A DNA stretch of 64,000 nt. Origin: Sulfitobacter aestuariivivens. Its GTDB lineage: Bacteria > Pseudomonadota > Alphaproteobacteria > Rhodobacterales > Rhodobacteraceae. The notes beneath the pieces are model-generated. The model was not told the DNA's origin. It searched no databases and saw nothing but the letters and a program-made list of their open reading frames with translations. Shown piece by piece: positions 53,448 to 63,811 of the stretch. Each line of letters starts with the position of its first letter. Position 1 is the stretch's first letter. A program made the position numbers and the translations under genes. Location: assembly GCF_014763045.1 (NCBI RefSeq), contig NZ_JACTAG010000002.1, positions 62,001 to 126,000 on the forward strand. Reading direction: 5' to 3'.

Positions 53448-53998
53448 AGGCGCTGATCACGGCCTTGATGGTGTTGGCAACACCGGTCTGGGCGCAGACT
53501 GCGCTGCCTTTCGATGTGGGTGGACCTTTTGCGCTGACAGATCACACCGGGGCACCGCGCACACAGCAAGACCCTGAAGGGCAGCCACAGTTGCTGTTCT
53601 TTGGCTATGCGAATTGCCCCGGCATCTGCACTGCCGCGCTGCCGCTGATGGTGGGGATTGTCGAACAACTGGCAAAAAAGGGCGTGACCGCCACCCCGGT
53701 CATGATCACCGTCGATCCGGCGCGGGATCAAGTGGGCAACATGGAAGCCCTTTTGAAATACCATCCGGACTTCATCGGTCTGACGGGCGATCCTTCCGCA
53801 TTGCAAGCCGCCTATGAGGCGTTCTCAATCGATCATGAACTTGCCTATGAGGACCCCGAATACGGTCCGGTCTATAGCCACGGCTCTATGGTCTACCTGC
53901 TTGACGGCCAGGGTGAGGTGCTGACCCTGATCCCGCCTGTGGTGGACGAATGGACTGCTGCCGAAATCGCTTTGAAATATGTCTCAGGGCCGGGGTAG
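53444..53998 (+). CDS. SCO1/SenC/PrrC family copper chaperone
   Basis: A 184-aa thioredoxin-fold protein exported by an N-terminal signal (1-17, ending PVWA). The copper-binding CxxxC is Cys58/Cys62 in NCPGICTAALP and the third ligand is His146 in YSHGSMVYLLD, so all ligands are kept. SCO proteins deliver copper to the CuA site of cytochrome oxidase or act as thiol reductases. There are no oxidase genes next to it; its partners here are two cysteine-rich periplasmic proteins coupled by ATGA overlaps. ATG 53444 was chosen for this overlap and signal peptide. Confidence 0.9.
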   Translation: MKALITALMVLATPVWAQTALPFDVGGPFALTDHTGAPRTQQDPEGQPQLLFFGYANCPGICTAALPLMVGIVEQLAKKGVTATPVMITVDPARDQVGNMEALLKYHPDFIGLTGDPSALQAAYEAFSIDHELAYEDPEYGPVYSHGSMVYLLDGQGEVLTLIPPVVDEWTAAEIALKYVSGPG

Positions 53999-54058
53999 CC
54001 TCGTGTTGAGGCCAAGTGTCAAAGTCCGAGCGGCAGGATACGTTGCAGATGCCAGGCT

Positions 54059-54114
54059 GAGTTTATTGGAAAGATGAAGAAGCTCCGTCCATTATTCATC
54101 TTTCCAAAAAACTC
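54059..54114. repeat. Long imperfect inverted repeat (20-position stem)
   Basis: GAGTTT, one mismatch, TTGGAAAGATGAA, 16-nt loop, then the exact complement TTCATCTTTCCAA, mismatch, AAACTC. It sits between the SCO operon end (53998) and the nadK end (54175), convergent genes, so it may be a bidirectional terminator, though the stem is AT-rich and unusually long and U-tracts are short. It may also be a remnant of a small mobile palindrome. Confidence 0.6.
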
Positions 54115-54174
54115 ATTTAAGATGTCGACGTGCTGCCGCCGCCGGATCTGGATCGCGCGTGTTGCAACAGGAGC

Positions 54175-54930
54175 TCAGGTAAACTGTTCTGATATCAGTC
54201 GTTCTTCCAATCCGTGACCAGGATCAAAAAGAATGGCGTGTGACACACTCGGCTCTGACCGAATCTCGACCCGCGTCACATCGCGATGGGATTTGCCGTC
54301 AGCATCGGCCATTACGGGCCGTTTTTCGGGCTCAAGCACATCAAATTGCACCCGCGCGGATGAGGGCAAGAGCGCCCCGCGCCAGCGCCTGGGCCGAAAG
54401 GCGGACATGGCCGTCAAGGCCAACACATCCGCGCCGATCGGCAGGATAGGACCGTGCGCTGAATAATTGTAGGCGGTCGATCCGGCGGGTGTCGCCACCA
54501 GCGCCCCGTCACATACAAGTTCCTGCATCCGCAGCCGCCCGTCGACGGTGATCTGCAACTTGGCAGCTTGTGGACCTGCCCGCAGGAGGGAAACCTCATT
54601 GATCGCCAGCGCCGTTGAAACCGATCCGTCCGAATGGGTTGCGCGCATCTCAAGAGGGTTGATCTCTGCCCGCTCGGCAGCGCTCAGCCGCTCCACCAGA
54701 TCGCCTTCGCCGTATGCATTCATCAAAAAACCGATTGTGCCACGATTCATCCCGTAAACGGCCGCGTCCAGTTCTTGGGTTTCATGCAGCGTATGCAACA
54801 TGAAGCCGTCACCGCCCAGCGCCACGATGACCTCGGCCTCTTGCACAGGCACATCGCCATAGCGCCCGATCAGGGCGGCCCGCGCGGTCTGTGCCACGGC
54901 GGCGGCACTGGCGGTGAATGCGATTTTCAT
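54175..54930 (-). CDS. nadK: NAD kinase
   Basis: A 251-aa enzyme phosphorylating NAD to NADP. The GGDG motif at 39-42 ([13 protein letters not shown]) and the later [16 protein letters not shown] (the second conserved NAD-kinase motif) are both present. ATG 54930 ([14 protein letters not shown]) fits the family; a longer in-frame reading is unlikely. It is divergent from glyA at 55103. The alphaproteobacterial form is short compared with E. coli (292 aa), and this length is normal for the clade. Confidence 0.94.
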   Translation of the reverse strand: MKIAFTASAAAVAQTARAALIGRYGDVPVQEAEVIVALGGDGFMLHTLHETQELDAAVYGMNRGTIGFLMNAYGEGDLVERLSAAERAEINPLEMRATHSDGSVSTALAINEVSLLRAGPQAAKLQITVDGRLRMQELVCDGALVATPAGSTAYNYSAHGPILPIGADVLALTAMSAFRPRRWRGALLPSSARVQFDVLEPEKRPVMADADGKSHRDVTRVEIRSEPSVSHAILFDPGHGLEERLISEQFT

Positions 54931-55102
54931 GGACGTCTCTCCGGAGGCGGTACGCGCAAGCTCCCTGCAGACAAACATATTTGTGCGCGCCCCGCCAGCG
55001 CTGCCGCGCATATTGCCGCAAGGGTCGCAATCACACCTTCACGCGTCTGACGGATTCGGATAGGAGACGCAAAACCCCAAGGCCCCAAAGAGGAATGCGC
55101 CC

Positions 55103-56380
55103 ATGTCCGGCTTTTTCACCGCACCCCTGTCCGAGACCGACCCAGACATCGCCCGCGCCATCGCGGATGAACTGGGCCGCCAGCGCGACGAGATCGAGCT
55201 GATCGCGTCAGAAAACATCGTGTCCGCCGCCGTCCTCGAGGCGCAGGGGTCAATCATGACAAACAAATACGCCGAGGGCTATCCGGGTCGCCGGTACTAT
55301 GGCGGCTGCCAGTTTGTGGACGTCGCTGAAAATCTCGCCATCGAACGGGCGTGCGAACTCTTTGACTGCGGCTTTGCCAATGTGCAGCCGAACTCGGGGT
55401 CTCAGGCAAACCAGGGGGTGATGCAGGCACTTTTGCAGCCCGGCGATACCATTCTGGGCATGAGCCTTGACGCAGGCGGTCATCTGACGCACGGGGCCAA
55501 GCCAAACCAATCCGGCAAATGGTTCAACGCCATACAGTACGGCGTGCGCAAGCAAGACAACCTGCTGGATTATGAACAGGTGCAGGAACTGGCCAGCGAA
55601 CATCAACCCAAGATGATCATTGCGGGCGGTTCTGCAATCCCACGCCAGATCGACTTTGCCCGCATGCGTCAGATTGCCGACAGCGTCGGCGCATATCTGC
55701 ATGTGGACATGGCGCACTTTGCAGGGCTTGTGGCGGCGGGGGAACATCCCTCGCCCTTCCCGCACGCACATGTGGCCACCACGACGACCCACAAAACCCT
55801 GCGCGGCCCTCGCGGCGGCATGATCCTGACAAATGACGAGGCGTTGGCCAAAAAGTTCAACTCTGCCATCTTCCCCGGCATTCAGGGCGGGCCGTTGATG
55901 CATGTCATCGCGGGCAAGGCCGTGGCCTTTGGCGAAGCGCTGCAGCCGGGGTTCAAGGACTACATCAAACAGGTCGTGGTGAACGCACAGGCCCTCTCTG
56001 ATCAGTTGATCAAAGGCGGTCTTGACACGGTCACACACGGGACCGACACCCACGTGGTTCTGGTGGACCTGCGCCCGAAAGGTGTGAAAGGCAACGAGAC
56101 TGAAAAGGCCCTGGGGCGCGCGCATATCACCTGCAACAAGAACGGCGTGCCGTTTGACCCTGAAAAGCCAACGATCACATCCGGTATCCGCCTTGGTTCT
56201 CCTGCCGGTACCACGCGCGGCTTTGGCGAAGCCGAGTTCCGCCAGATCGCGGACTGGATCATCGAAGTGGTTGACGGCCTGGCTGCAAACGGTGCTGACG
56301 GCAATGCAGCGGTCGAAGAGAAGGTCAAGGCGGAGGTCGAAGCACTTTGCGCGCGCTATCCGATGTATCCCAACCTCTGA
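55103..56380 (+). CDS. glyA: Serine hydroxymethyltransferase
   Basis: A 425-aa PLP enzyme interconverting serine and glycine with tetrahydrofolate. The PLP lysine is Lys231 in [28 protein letters not shown] and [10 protein letters not shown] are further family segments. An AGAGG site precedes ATG 55103. It is a single gene followed by a terminator-like hairpin at 56409-56432. It provides one-carbon units; in methylotrophic and DMSP-degrading roseobacters it also takes part in C1 assimilation. Confidence 0.96.
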   Translation: MSGFFTAPLSETDPDIARAIADELGRQRDEIELIASENIVSAAVLEAQGSIMTNKYAEGYPGRRYYGGCQFVDVAENLAIERACELFDCGFANVQPNSGSQANQGVMQALLQPGDTILGMSLDAGGHLTHGAKPNQSGKWFNAIQYGVRKQDNLLDYEQVQELASEHQPKMIIAGGSAIPRQIDFARMRQIADSVGAYLHVDMAHFAGLVAAGEHPSPFPHAHVATTTTHKTLRGPRGGMILTNDEALAKKFNSAIFPGIQGGPLMHVIAGKAVAFGEALQPGFKDYIKQVVVNAQALSDQLIKGGLDTVTHGTDTHVVLVDLRPKGVKGNETEKALGRAHITCNKNGVPFDPEKPTITSGIRLGSPAGTTRGFGEAEFRQIADWIIEVVDGLAANGADGNAAVEEKVKAEVEALCARYPMYPNL

Positions 56381-56408
56381 GAGCCCTCTTATGGGCGCAA
56401 GGGTACAG

Positions 56409-56432
56409 GGGGCGGCCGTCAGTCGCCCCTTT
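56409..56432 (+). terminator. Terminator after glyA
   Basis: GGGGCG, 9-nt loop, CGCCCC followed by TTT, 28 bp after the glyA stop. The stem is 6 bp plus a G-U pair; the U-tract is short. Confidence 0.55.
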
Positions 56433-56485
56433 CGCGTCTGCGGGCGATGTCGCTATGGTGACGCAACCCATCACAGGAGACACCC

Positions 56486-56881
56486 ATGATCATCCACCGC
56501 GCCGGGTCACGCCCTTCCAGCACGCCCAACCCTGACTACTTCACTGGTACTGTACGCATGGACCCGCTGATAACAGCCCCCGCGCCTGCGCGGCTCAACG
56601 CGCTGAGCGTCACGTTCGAGCCCGGCGCCCGAACGGCCTGGCACACCCATCCACTGGGCCAGACATTGATTGTCACTGCGGGTGTCGGACGCGCACAACG
56701 CGCAGGCGATCCTGTTCAGACCATCCGCCCGGGCGACGTGATCTGGTTCGAGCCCGGTGAAAAACACTGGCATGGTGCCGCGCCCGATTGCGCCATGTCC
56801 CATATAGCATTGCAGGAAACGCTGGATGGCAGTGCGGCTGATTGGCTGGAAAAGGTTTCGGATGCCGATTACGGCGGCTGA
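56486..56881 (+). CDS. Cupin-domain protein
   Basis: A 131-aa single-domain cupin. Motif 1 gives His53, His55 and Gln59 ([10 protein letters not shown]) and motif 2 gives His94/His96 (GEKHWHGA), so a divalent metal can be bound. It resembles small cupins found with carboxymuconolactone decarboxylases, acting on or binding small organics. AGGAGA precedes ATG 56486. It stands alone, convergent with the LysE gene. Substrate unknown. Confidence 0.87.
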   Translation: MIIHRAGSRPSSTPNPDYFTGTVRMDPLITAPAPARLNALSVTFEPGARTAWHTHPLGQTLIVTAGVGRAQRAGDPVQTIRPGDVIWFEPGEKHWHGAAPDCAMSHIALQETLDGSAADWLEKVSDADYGG

Positions 56882-56888
56882 GGGCTGA

Positions 56889-57521
56889 CTACCTTACATC
56901 CAGAGCAAGCTTACCGCCCAGCCCCACAAGGATTGACCCGCCCATCCCCTGTGCCCAGACACTTGCACGCGACGATTGGTGCAATTTGCGCATAAGGCGA
57001 TCCGCCATCAGAACGCAGGCCAGATCCGCGCTGGAGAACATGATATTCACGATGGTACCAAGCACCAAAAGCTGCAGCCAAATGGCCATATCCGCCGCAG
57101 GATCCGTAAACTGGGGCAAGAAGGCGAGAAAGAAAAGCGCCGTCTTGGGGTTCAGCACCTCGACAGTCACACTTTCCCAAAATGCGCGGCGGGGCGTCCT
57201 GGCGGCGAGTGACTTTGTCTCGACCGATTGAATCGCAGGCGCCCGGAACATGCGCACCCCCAGCCAGATCAAATACGCGGCCCCGCCCAGCTTGAGCAGG
57301 ACGTAAAGCGTGGGTACGGCCTGAAATATCAGGGCCAGCCCAAAGGCAGCCGCCAGCACATGGACATAGCCGCCAAGGTGCAAACCCAAAGCCGCCATGG
57401 TGCCCGCGCGACTTCCCCGTGAGATCGTCTGCGCAGCCGCATACAACGTGCCGGGCCCGGGCATGTAGGCAAAAACGGCGGTGGCAACAAAAAAGGCGAT
57501 CAGGGTTTCAGATCCCGGCAT
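56889..57521 (-). CDS. LysE/RhtB-family exporter
   Basis: A 210-aa amino-acid exporter with six helices. FAYMPGPGTLYAAAQTISRG carries the PGP motif of the LysE superfamily, and EVLNPKTALFFLAFLPQF is the second signature. ATG 57521 lies 2 nt after the stop of the VOC gene; a TTG two codons earlier is the alternative. Typical cargos are homoserine, threonine or lysine. It is downstream of a VOC protein and a small membrane protein on the same strand. Confidence 0.9.
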   Translation of the reverse strand: MPGSETLIAFFVATAVFAYMPGPGTLYAAAQTISRGSRAGTMAALGLHLGGYVHVLAAAFGLALIFQAVPTLYVLLKLGGAAYLIWLGVRMFRAPAIQSVETKSLAARTPRRAFWESVTVEVLNPKTALFFLAFLPQFTDPAADMAIWLQLLVLGTIVNIMFSSADLACVLMADRLMRKLHQSSRASVWAQGMGGSILVGLGGKLALDVR

Positions 57522-57523
57522 GG

Positions 57524-57871
57524 TCAATGGGCCAGAATATTCAGCGCCCGGCCCATGGGATCGGTGACGAAAAAGCGCCGCACCCCCCAGGGTTCATCGG
57601 TCAGCGGATAGCTTATGTCGCAGCCCATATCCTGCGCGTGCGCAAAGACGGCATCCACATCATCAACCTGAATTGACAGATCCGGCACGGGCGTGCCGCT
57701 GCCGCCCTCAGAGGCGATACTCAACTGCACGGGCCCCAGATCACCACTGCCCATCGTCATGATCCAGCCCTGGTCCATCAGGATGTTGAGGCCCAGCAAC
57801 TCTTCATAGAAGGCCGCCAGGCCCTGGACATCTGCGGTGGCCAGATTGGGAACGATCCGCACAACGGTCAT
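57524..57871 (-). CDS. VOC-family (glyoxalase/bleomycin-resistance fold) protein
   Basis: A 115-aa protein of the vicinal oxygen chelate superfamily: VPNLATADVQGLAAFYEELLGL at the start, QVDDVDAVFAHAQDMG in the middle, FFVTDPMGRALNIL at the end. Single-module members work as dimers. Metal ligands are not all obvious, so it may bind rather than convert a ligand. It lies between a small membrane protein gene and the LysE exporter, all on the minus strand with short gaps. Confidence 0.87.
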   Translation of the reverse strand: MTVVRIVPNLATADVQGLAAFYEELLGLNILMDQGWIMTMGSGDLGPVQLSIASEGGSGTPVPDLSIQVDDVDAVFAHAQDMGCDISYPLTDEPWGVRRFFVTDPMGRALNILAH

Positions 57872-57886
57872 GAGAGTCCTCTGCGA

Positions 57887-58261
57887 TCAGACATAGCCAC
57901 GCCACCACAACCAGACCAAAAACCCGGCGATAACAATCAGCAGATTTCCTGCCACGGCGGCCGCAAGGCTCAACAACTTGCCTTTGCGGGCATCCGCCAC
58001 GTCAATATCCTTTAGATGTGCGGCAACTGTCGCATAGGCCCGGTCGACCTCGGCACTATTCAACTGCCGCGCAAGTTTCGGGTTCGCAGCCAGCTTTTCA
58101 GCACGCACCAGCGCTTGGCCCTCACCGCGCACCCGGCGCGGCAGCCTGCGGCCAGCGCGCTTCAGAGCCTGAGACAGATCCCGGCTGCGCACGCCAAGTT
58201 TCTCCTGCAGTTGCTTGCGCAGGGTTTCTGCCTTGGTGTGAATGTCCTGGTCCTGGAACAT
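57887..58261 (-). CDS. Membrane-anchored hypothetical protein
   Basis: A 124-aa protein with a basic, helical N-terminal 90 residues (LRKQLQEKLGVRSRDLSQAL; many Arg/Lys) and one C-terminal transmembrane helix (about 99-120, ending WLWWRGYV). The topology is probably tail-anchored with the basic part in the cytoplasm. No known domain was recognised, although the composition resembles small proteins found widely in Rhodobacterales. It is 15 bp before the VOC gene and divergent from the esterase at 58316. Confidence 0.75.
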   Translation of the reverse strand: MFQDQDIHTKAETLRKQLQEKLGVRSRDLSQALKRAGRRLPRRVRGEGQALVRAEKLAANPKLARQLNSAEVDRAYATVAAHLKDIDVADARKGKLLSLAAAVAGNLLIVIAGFLVWLWWRGYV

Positions 58262-58315
58262 GGCGGCACCCTAATCGCACTGGCATTGGGGGCGCAATGG
58301 CAGTACGTCTGCTCC

Positions 58316-59080
58316 ATGCTGGCATACACGGAATACGGAACACCTGTCGCCAACGTGCCACCCCTCGTCATTGCGCACGGGCTTTATGGGTCGGGACGCA
58401 ACTGGGGTGTGATTGCGAAACGGTTGTCGGACAAACGCCATGTGATCACGCCGGACATGCGCAACCATGGCACAAGCCCGCAGTCGCCGACACACAGCTA
58501 TCCTGATCAGGCCAATGATCTGGCTGAGCTGATCCATGACATCGGCGCACCGGTCGACCTTTGTGGTCACTCCATGGGGGGCAAGGCCGCGATGACGCTT
58601 GCACTCACGCACCCGGGACTGCTGCGCAAGCTGGTTGTCGCTGACATTGCCCCGGTGGCCTACGGACACACGCAGGCGATGTTCATCGATGCCATGCGCA
58701 GCGTGGACATGTCGCGCGTCACCCGCCGCTCTGACGCCGAGGCGCAGCTGGCCGACGCTGGTGTGGAGCGCGCCTTGCAAAGCTTCTTCACGCAGTCGCT
58801 GGATGTGCCGGAGAAGCGGTGGCGCCTGAACCTTGATGTGCTCGAAGCCGAAATGGACAAGATAATTGGCTGGCCAGAAGACATTGCCGGCCAATTTGAC
58901 GGGCCGGTCCTGTTCCTGTCCGGCGGCGCATCCGACTACGTACAGGTTGCGCACCGCGACCGCATCAAGTCTTTCTTCCCAGTGGCGCGTTTTGCAAAGC
59001 TTCCCGGGGCCGGACACTGGCTGCATGCTGAAAAACCCCGCGAATTCGAGGCCACCCTCCGCACATTTCTGGACGCCTGA
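58316..59080 (+). CDS. Alpha/beta hydrolase (YbfF-like esterase)
   Basis: A 254-aa cytoplasmic hydrolase. HGLYGSGRNW is the oxyanion loop, GHSMGGK holds nucleophile Ser86, and GAGHWLH holds His234; the Asp is probably in the FLSGGASDYV region. The sequence pattern matches E. coli YbfF-type acyl-thioesterase/esterase proteins. ATG 58316 has a poor ribosome site; longer in-frame readings would overlap the divergent gene at 58261. It is a single gene, upstream of the CFA-synthase-like gene. Confidence 0.88.
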   Translation: MLAYTEYGTPVANVPPLVIAHGLYGSGRNWGVIAKRLSDKRHVITPDMRNHGTSPQSPTHSYPDQANDLAELIHDIGAPVDLCGHSMGGKAAMTLALTHPGLLRKLVVADIAPVAYGHTQAMFIDAMRSVDMSRVTRRSDAEAQLADAGVERALQSFFTQSLDVPEKRWRLNLDVLEAEMDKIIGWPEDIAGQFDGPVLFLSGGASDYVQVAHRDRIKSFFPVARFAKLPGAGHWLHAEKPREFEATLRTFLDA

Positions 59081-59149
59081 CACCCGCCACTTGACGCACG
59101 CAAAAATCCCACCAAAATTACTAATGTGAGTTTGGGGGCTCGTGGGAAG

Positions 59150-60346
59150 ATGCTGAAATCGCTCTTCGAAAAAGTTCTGAATACCGTCATGGTGCACGAC
59201 CAACTGCGCATCACCTATCCGGACGGATCCGTAAAATCCTATGGACCGCAAAGCGGTGAGACGGTTGGCTTTACCATCCATACACCCGCAACGCTGAGGC
59301 GCATGTGCATCAATCCTGAGCTGGGGCTGGGCGAAGGGTTTATGGATGGGACCATCACCCTTAACAATACCAGCCTTGACGATTTGCTTCGGGTATTGAT
59401 CACGAACCGTAACGACGGGGGCGTACCGATGTGGTTACACCTGTCCAACCGGGGCCGGTTTCACATGCGCCGCTTCATTCAACGCAATACGCCCGAACGG
59501 GCACGGGCCAACGTGGCGCATCACTATGACATCTCGGACGCGCTTTATCAGCTGTTTCTGGACGAGGACATGCAATATTCCTGCGCCTATTTCACCGACC
59601 CCGACATGTCGCTGGAGCAAGCCCAGATCGCCAAAAAGTCCCATATCGCTGCCAAACTGCGGCTTGAACCGGACAACCATGTGCTGGACATCGGCTGCGG
59701 CTGGGGCGGCATGGCGCTGACGCTGGCGCGGGATTTTGGCGTGCGGGTGACAGGGGTGACACTGTCGCAAAATCAGTTGGACCGAGCCAACGCCCGCGCG
59801 CGCGCCGAAGGGTTAGAAGATCGCGTCACGTTCCGCCTGCAGGATTACCGCAATGTAGACGAAAAATTCGACCGCATCGTCAGCGTCGGCATGTTGGAGC
59901 ATGTGGGCGTTCCGAACTACAGCACCTACTTTGCCAAGGTCGCCGATCTTCTGAAACCAAAAGGCGTGGGGCTGATCCATACCATCGGGCGCAGCGCACC
60001 ACCCTTGCCCCATAGCGCGTGGATCAACAAGTACATCTTCCCTGGCGGGTATGTCCCGTCCCTGTCCGAACTGGCAGGACCAATCGAGAAAAGCGGGCTG
60101 TGGCAAACTGATATCGAGGTATGGCGCCTGCACTACGCGCAGACGATCCGCCACTGGCGCACACGGTTCGAGACCAATCTCGACAAGATCACGGCGATGT
60201 ATGACGATCGTTTTGTCGCCATGTTCCGCTACTACTTCGCTGCCTGCATTGTCGCGTTTGAACATCAGATGCAGGCCGTCTACCAGTTTCAACTGACCCA
60301 TGAACGCGATGCGGTGCCCCTAACCCGGGCATACCTGCACACATGA
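59150..60346 (+). CDS. cfa: Cyclopropane-fatty-acyl-phospholipid synthase family methyltransferase
   Basis: A 398-aa SAM-dependent enzyme that acts on unsaturated acyl chains of phospholipids. The N-terminal lipid-binding domain covers about 1-110 and the methyltransferase domain about 115-390: the SAM loop is VLDIGCGWGG (178-187), ANVAHHYDISDALYQLFL precedes it, and VSVGMLEHVG follows. Length fits bacterial CFA synthase. ATG 59150 was taken over GTG 59126 by resemblance to the family. Related enzymes make furan or methylated fatty acids, so the exact product is open. It is a single gene upstream of carB. Confidence 0.88.
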   Translation: MLKSLFEKVLNTVMVHDQLRITYPDGSVKSYGPQSGETVGFTIHTPATLRRMCINPELGLGEGFMDGTITLNNTSLDDLLRVLITNRNDGGVPMWLHLSNRGRFHMRRFIQRNTPERARANVAHHYDISDALYQLFLDEDMQYSCAYFTDPDMSLEQAQIAKKSHIAAKLRLEPDNHVLDIGCGWGGMALTLARDFGVRVTGVTLSQNQLDRANARARAEGLEDRVTFRLQDYRNVDEKFDRIVSVGMLEHVGVPNYSTYFAKVADLLKPKGVGLIHTIGRSAPPLPHSAWINKYIFPGGYVPSLSELAGPIEKSGLWQTDIEVWRLHYAQTIRHWRTRFETNLDKITAMYDDRFVAMFRYYFAACIVAFEHQMQAVYQFQLTHERDAVPLTRAYLHT

Positions 60347-60430
60347 TGACGGCACACGGCATCTGCGGCCCCGTTAAGTGCGGTTTGAGGTTGCAACGCC
60401 CCCCCCGGTGCCTATAACGCGGTTCAATTT

Positions 60431-60450
60431 GGCGCGCGTTCCCGCGCGCC
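60431..60450 (+). promoter_or_regulatory. GC hairpin in carB leader
   Basis: GGCGCGCG, tetraloop TTCC, CGCGCGCC: a perfect 8-bp GC stem ending 19 nt before the carB ATG. It is too close to the ribosome site (GGGGGG just before the start) to be a usual terminator and may tune translation or mRNA stability. Confidence 0.5.
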
Positions 60451-60469
60451 CGTCTGACCGGGGGGCTCC

Positions 60470-63400
60470 ATGCCAAAAAGAACCGATATCCAATCGATCA
60501 TGATCATTGGCGCGGGCCCCATTGTTATCGGTCAGGCCTGCGAATTCGACTACTCCGGCGCACAGGCGTGCAAGGCGTTGAAGGAAGAAGGCTACCGGGT
60601 CATCCTCGTCAACTCCAACCCTGCGACGATCATGACGGATCCCGGACTGGCCGATGCCACCTATATCGAACCCATCACGCCGGATATTGTTGCCAAGATC
60701 ATCGAAAAAGAACGCCCCGATGCGCTTTTGCCCACCATGGGCGGGCAGACCGGGCTGAACACCTCACTTGCCTTGGAAGAAATGGGCGTGCTCGACACTT
60801 TCAACGTCGAGATGATCGGGGCCAAGCGCGAAGCCATCGAAATGGCCGAAGACCGCAAGCTGTTCCGTGAGGCAATGGATCGTTTGGGTATCGAAAATCC
60901 CAAAGCCACGATTTGCACCGCACCGCTGGATGCATCGGGCAAGAAAGATCTTGTTGCTGGTGTGCAGTTGGCCCTTCAGGACCTCGAAGAGATCGGCCTG
61001 CCCGCGATCATCCGACCTGCATTTACCATGGGTGGGACCGGCGGCGGTGTGGCCTATAACCGCGAAGACTACGAACATTTCTGCCGGTCGGGCATGGATG
61101 CCTCTCCGGTAGGTCAAATCCTGATCGACGAAAGCCTGCTGGGCTGGAAGGAATTCGAGATGGAAGTCGTGCGCGATACCGCCGACAACGCCATTATCGT
61201 CTGTTCAATCGAGAACGTGGACCCGATGGGTGTGCATACCGGCGACAGCATTACCGTTGCCCCGGCCCTCACCCTCACGGACAAAGAATACCAGATCATG
61301 CGCAACCACTCGATCGCTGTCCTGCGCGAGATCGGCGTGGAAACCGGCGGCTCGAACGTGCAATGGGCCGTGAACCCCGACGATGGCCGCATGGTCGTGA
61401 TCGAAATGAACCCGCGTGTCAGCCGCTCCTCCGCGCTGGCCTCCAAGGCGACCGGTTTCCCGATTGCCAAGATCGCCGCGAAACTCGCCGTGGGCTTTAC
61501 ACTCGATGAACTCGACAACGATATTACCGGTGTCACACCCGCCTCCTTTGAGCCCACAATCGACTACGTCGTCACCAAGATCCCCAAATTCGCGTTCGAG
61601 AAATTCCCTGGCTCTACCCCTGACCTGACAACAGCGATGAAGTCCGTGGGCGAGGCGATGTCCATCGGCCGCACCATCCACGAATCCCTGCAAAAAGCAC
61701 TGGCGTCGATGGAATCCGGGCTGACCGGCTTTGACGAAATCGACATTCCCGGCGCACCGGACAAGGCGGCAGTCGTCAAGGCGATCAGCCTGCAAACCCC
61801 CGACCGGCTGCGTACAATCGCGCAGGCCATGCGGCACGGCATGACCGACGATGACATCCACGGGGTGACCATGTTCGATCCTTGGTTCCTTGCCCGCATC
61901 CGTGAGATCATCGAAGCCGAGGAAGGCGTCAGAACCAATGGCCTACCTTCGGATGTGGCCGCACTGCGGCATCTCAAGATGATGGGCTTTACCGATGCGC
62001 GTCTTGCGACGCTTTCAGCGCGTACCGAAGCCGAAGTGCGCCATGCGCGCCTGAACGCAGGCGTGCGCGCAGTCTTCAAACGGATCGACACCTGCGCGGC
62101 AGAATTCGAGGCGCAAACGCCCTACATGTATTCAACCTACGAAACCCCGATGATGGGCGACGTGGAATGCGAGGCACGCCCCTCGGATCGCAAAAAGGTC
62201 GTGATCCTTGGCGGTGGCCCCAACCGCATCGGGCAGGGCATCGAGTTCGATTATTGCTGCTGCCACGCCTGCTATGCGCTGACCGACGCGGGGTATGAGA
62301 CCATCATGGTCAACTGCAACCCCGAGACCGTCTCAACCGACTACGACACTTCCGACCGTCTCTATTTCGAACCCCTCACCTTTGAACACGTGATGGAGAT
62401 CCTGCGGGTCGAGCAGGAGAATGGCACCCTGCACGGCGTCATCGTTCAGTTTGGCGGCCAAACACCGCTGAAAATCGCCGCCGCACTGCAAGAGGCCGGC
62501 ATTCCGATCCTCGGCACTACGCCCGACATGATTGATCTTGCGGAAGACCGCGAGCGGTTCCAGCAACTGGTGCAAAACCTTGGTCTCAAGCAACCGCGTA
62601 ACGGGATCGCCTCGACGGACGCTCAGGCGCTCAGCATTGCCGAAGACATCGGTTTCCCGCTGGTGATCCGCCCGTCTTATGTGCTGGGCGGCAGGGCGAT
62701 GGAAATCGTACGGGATATGGCGTCGCTTGAGCGGTACATCTCCACTGCGGTCGTTGTGTCGGGTGACAGCCCTGTGCTGCTGGACAGCTATCTCAGTGGT
62801 GCCGTTGAACTTGACGTCGACGCGCTGAGCGATGGGTCCGACGTCCACGTGGCCGGCATCATGCAGCACATCGAAGAGGCAGGCGTGCATTCCGGCGATT
62901 CAGCCTGTTCGCTTCCCCCGTACTCACTGCCGAGCGACATTATTGCCGAGGTGGAGCGCCAAACCAAGCTGCTTGCCAAGGCTCTTAACGTCGTCGGTTT
63001 GATGAATATCCAGTTCGCCGTCAAGAATGGTGAAATCTACCTTATTGAGGTCAACCCCCGCGCCTCGCGCACAGTGCCGTTCGTCGCAAAGGCGACTGAT
63101 TCAGCGATTGCAAGCATCGCTGCGCGCGTCATGGCCGGTGAAAAGCTGAGCACCTTTCCCAAGCGCGCCGCCTACCCGCATCAAAGTTCCTATGCGGACG
63201 TGCTGCCATTGGGCGACCCGATGGAATTGGCTGACCCGAACATGCCTTGGTTCTCCGTCAAGGAAGCGGTGCTGCCCTTCGCCCGTTTCCCCGGCGTCGA
63301 CACAATTCTCGGCCCCGAGATGCGCTCAACCGGTGAGGTCATGGGCTGGGATCGGGATTTCCCGCGCGCGTTTCTCAAGGCCCAGATGGGTGCGGGCACC

Positions 63401-63802
63401 ATTTTGCCAGCCGAAGGGTGCGCATTCCTGTCGATCAAGGATGACGACAAGACCGACGACATGTTGAAATGCGCTGAAATTCTTTTAGAGCAAGGCTTTA
63501 CCCTTGTGGCGACGCGGGGGACGGCGGCCTGGCTGAACACCCACGATCACACCTGCGGCACGGTCAACAAGGTCTACGAGGGGCGCCCCGATGTCACGGA
63601 CATGATGAAAGACGGTCGCATCCACCTGGTGATGAACACCACCGAAGGCACACAGGCGGTCGAAGACAGTAAATCCATCCGGTCCATCGCGCTTTATGAC
63701 AAGATCCCATACTATACGACTGCCGCGGGCAGCTATGCCGCCGCTCTGGCCATCAAGGCGCAGGCAGAAGATGAGATCGGGGTAAAGGCGCTGCAAGGCT
63801 AG
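60470..63802 (+). CDS. carB: Carbamoyl-phosphate synthase large subunit
   Basis: A 1110-aa synthetase making carbamoyl phosphate for arginine and pyrimidines with glutamine-derived ammonia. There are two homologous halves: first ATP-grasp unit (about 1-400; [20 protein letters not shown] at the start, [13 protein letters not shown]), an oligomerisation domain (about 400-560), second ATP-grasp unit (about 570-940; [19 protein letters not shown]), and the C-terminal MGS-like allosteric domain (about 950-1110; [13 protein letters not shown]). Length is normal for alphaproteobacteria. carA is not in the window. pyrD at 16584 acts later in the same pathway. Confidence 0.97.
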   Translation: MPKRTDIQSIMIIGAGPIVIGQACEFDYSGAQACKALKEEGYRVILVNSNPATIMTDPGLADATYIEPITPDIVAKIIEKERPDALLPTMGGQTGLNTSLALEEMGVLDTFNVEMIGAKREAIEMAEDRKLFREAMDRLGIENPKATICTAPLDASGKKDLVAGVQLALQDLEEIGLPAIIRPAFTMGGTGGGVAYNREDYEHFCRSGMDASPVGQILIDESLLGWKEFEMEVVRDTADNAIIVCSIENVDPMGVHTGDSITVAPALTLTDKEYQIMRNHSIAVLREIGVETGGSNVQWAVNPDDGRMVVIEMNPRVSRSSALASKATGFPIAKIAAKLAVGFTLDELDNDITGVTPASFEPTIDYVVTKIPKFAFEKFPGSTPDLTTAMKSVGEAMSIGRTIHESLQKALASMESGLTGFDEIDIPGAPDKAAVVKAISLQTPDRLRTIAQAMRHGMTDDDIHGVTMFDPWFLARIREIIEAEEGVRTNGLPSDVAALRHLKMMGFTDARLATLSARTEAEVRHARLNAGVRAVFKRIDTCAAEFEAQTPYMYSTYETPMMGDVECEARPSDRKKVVILGGGPNRIGQGIEFDYCCCHACYALTDAGYETIMVNCNPETVSTDYDTSDRLYFEPLTFEHVMEILRVEQENGTLHGVIVQFGGQTPLKIAAALQEAGIPILGTTPDMIDLAEDRERFQQLVQNLGLKQPRNGIASTDAQALSIAEDIGFPLVIRPSYVLGGRAMEIVRDMASLERYISTAVVVSGDSPVLLDSYLSGAVELDVDALSDGSDVHVAGIMQHIEEAGVHSGDSACSLPPYSLPSDIIAEVERQTKLLAKALNVVGLMNIQFAVKNGEIYLIEVNPRASRTVPFVAKATDSAIASIAARVMAGEKLSTFPKRAAYPHQSSYADVLPLGDPMELADPNMPWFSVKEAVLPFARFPGVDTILGPEMRSTGEVMGWDRDFPRAFLKAQMGAGTILPAEGCAFLSIKDDDKTDDMLKCAEILLEQGFTLVATRGTAAWLNTHDHTCGTVNKVYEGRPDVTDMMKDGRIHLVMNTTEGTQAVEDSKSIRSIALYDKIPYYTTAAGSYAAALAIKAQAEDEIGVKALQG

Positions 63803-63811
63803 GACGAAGAC

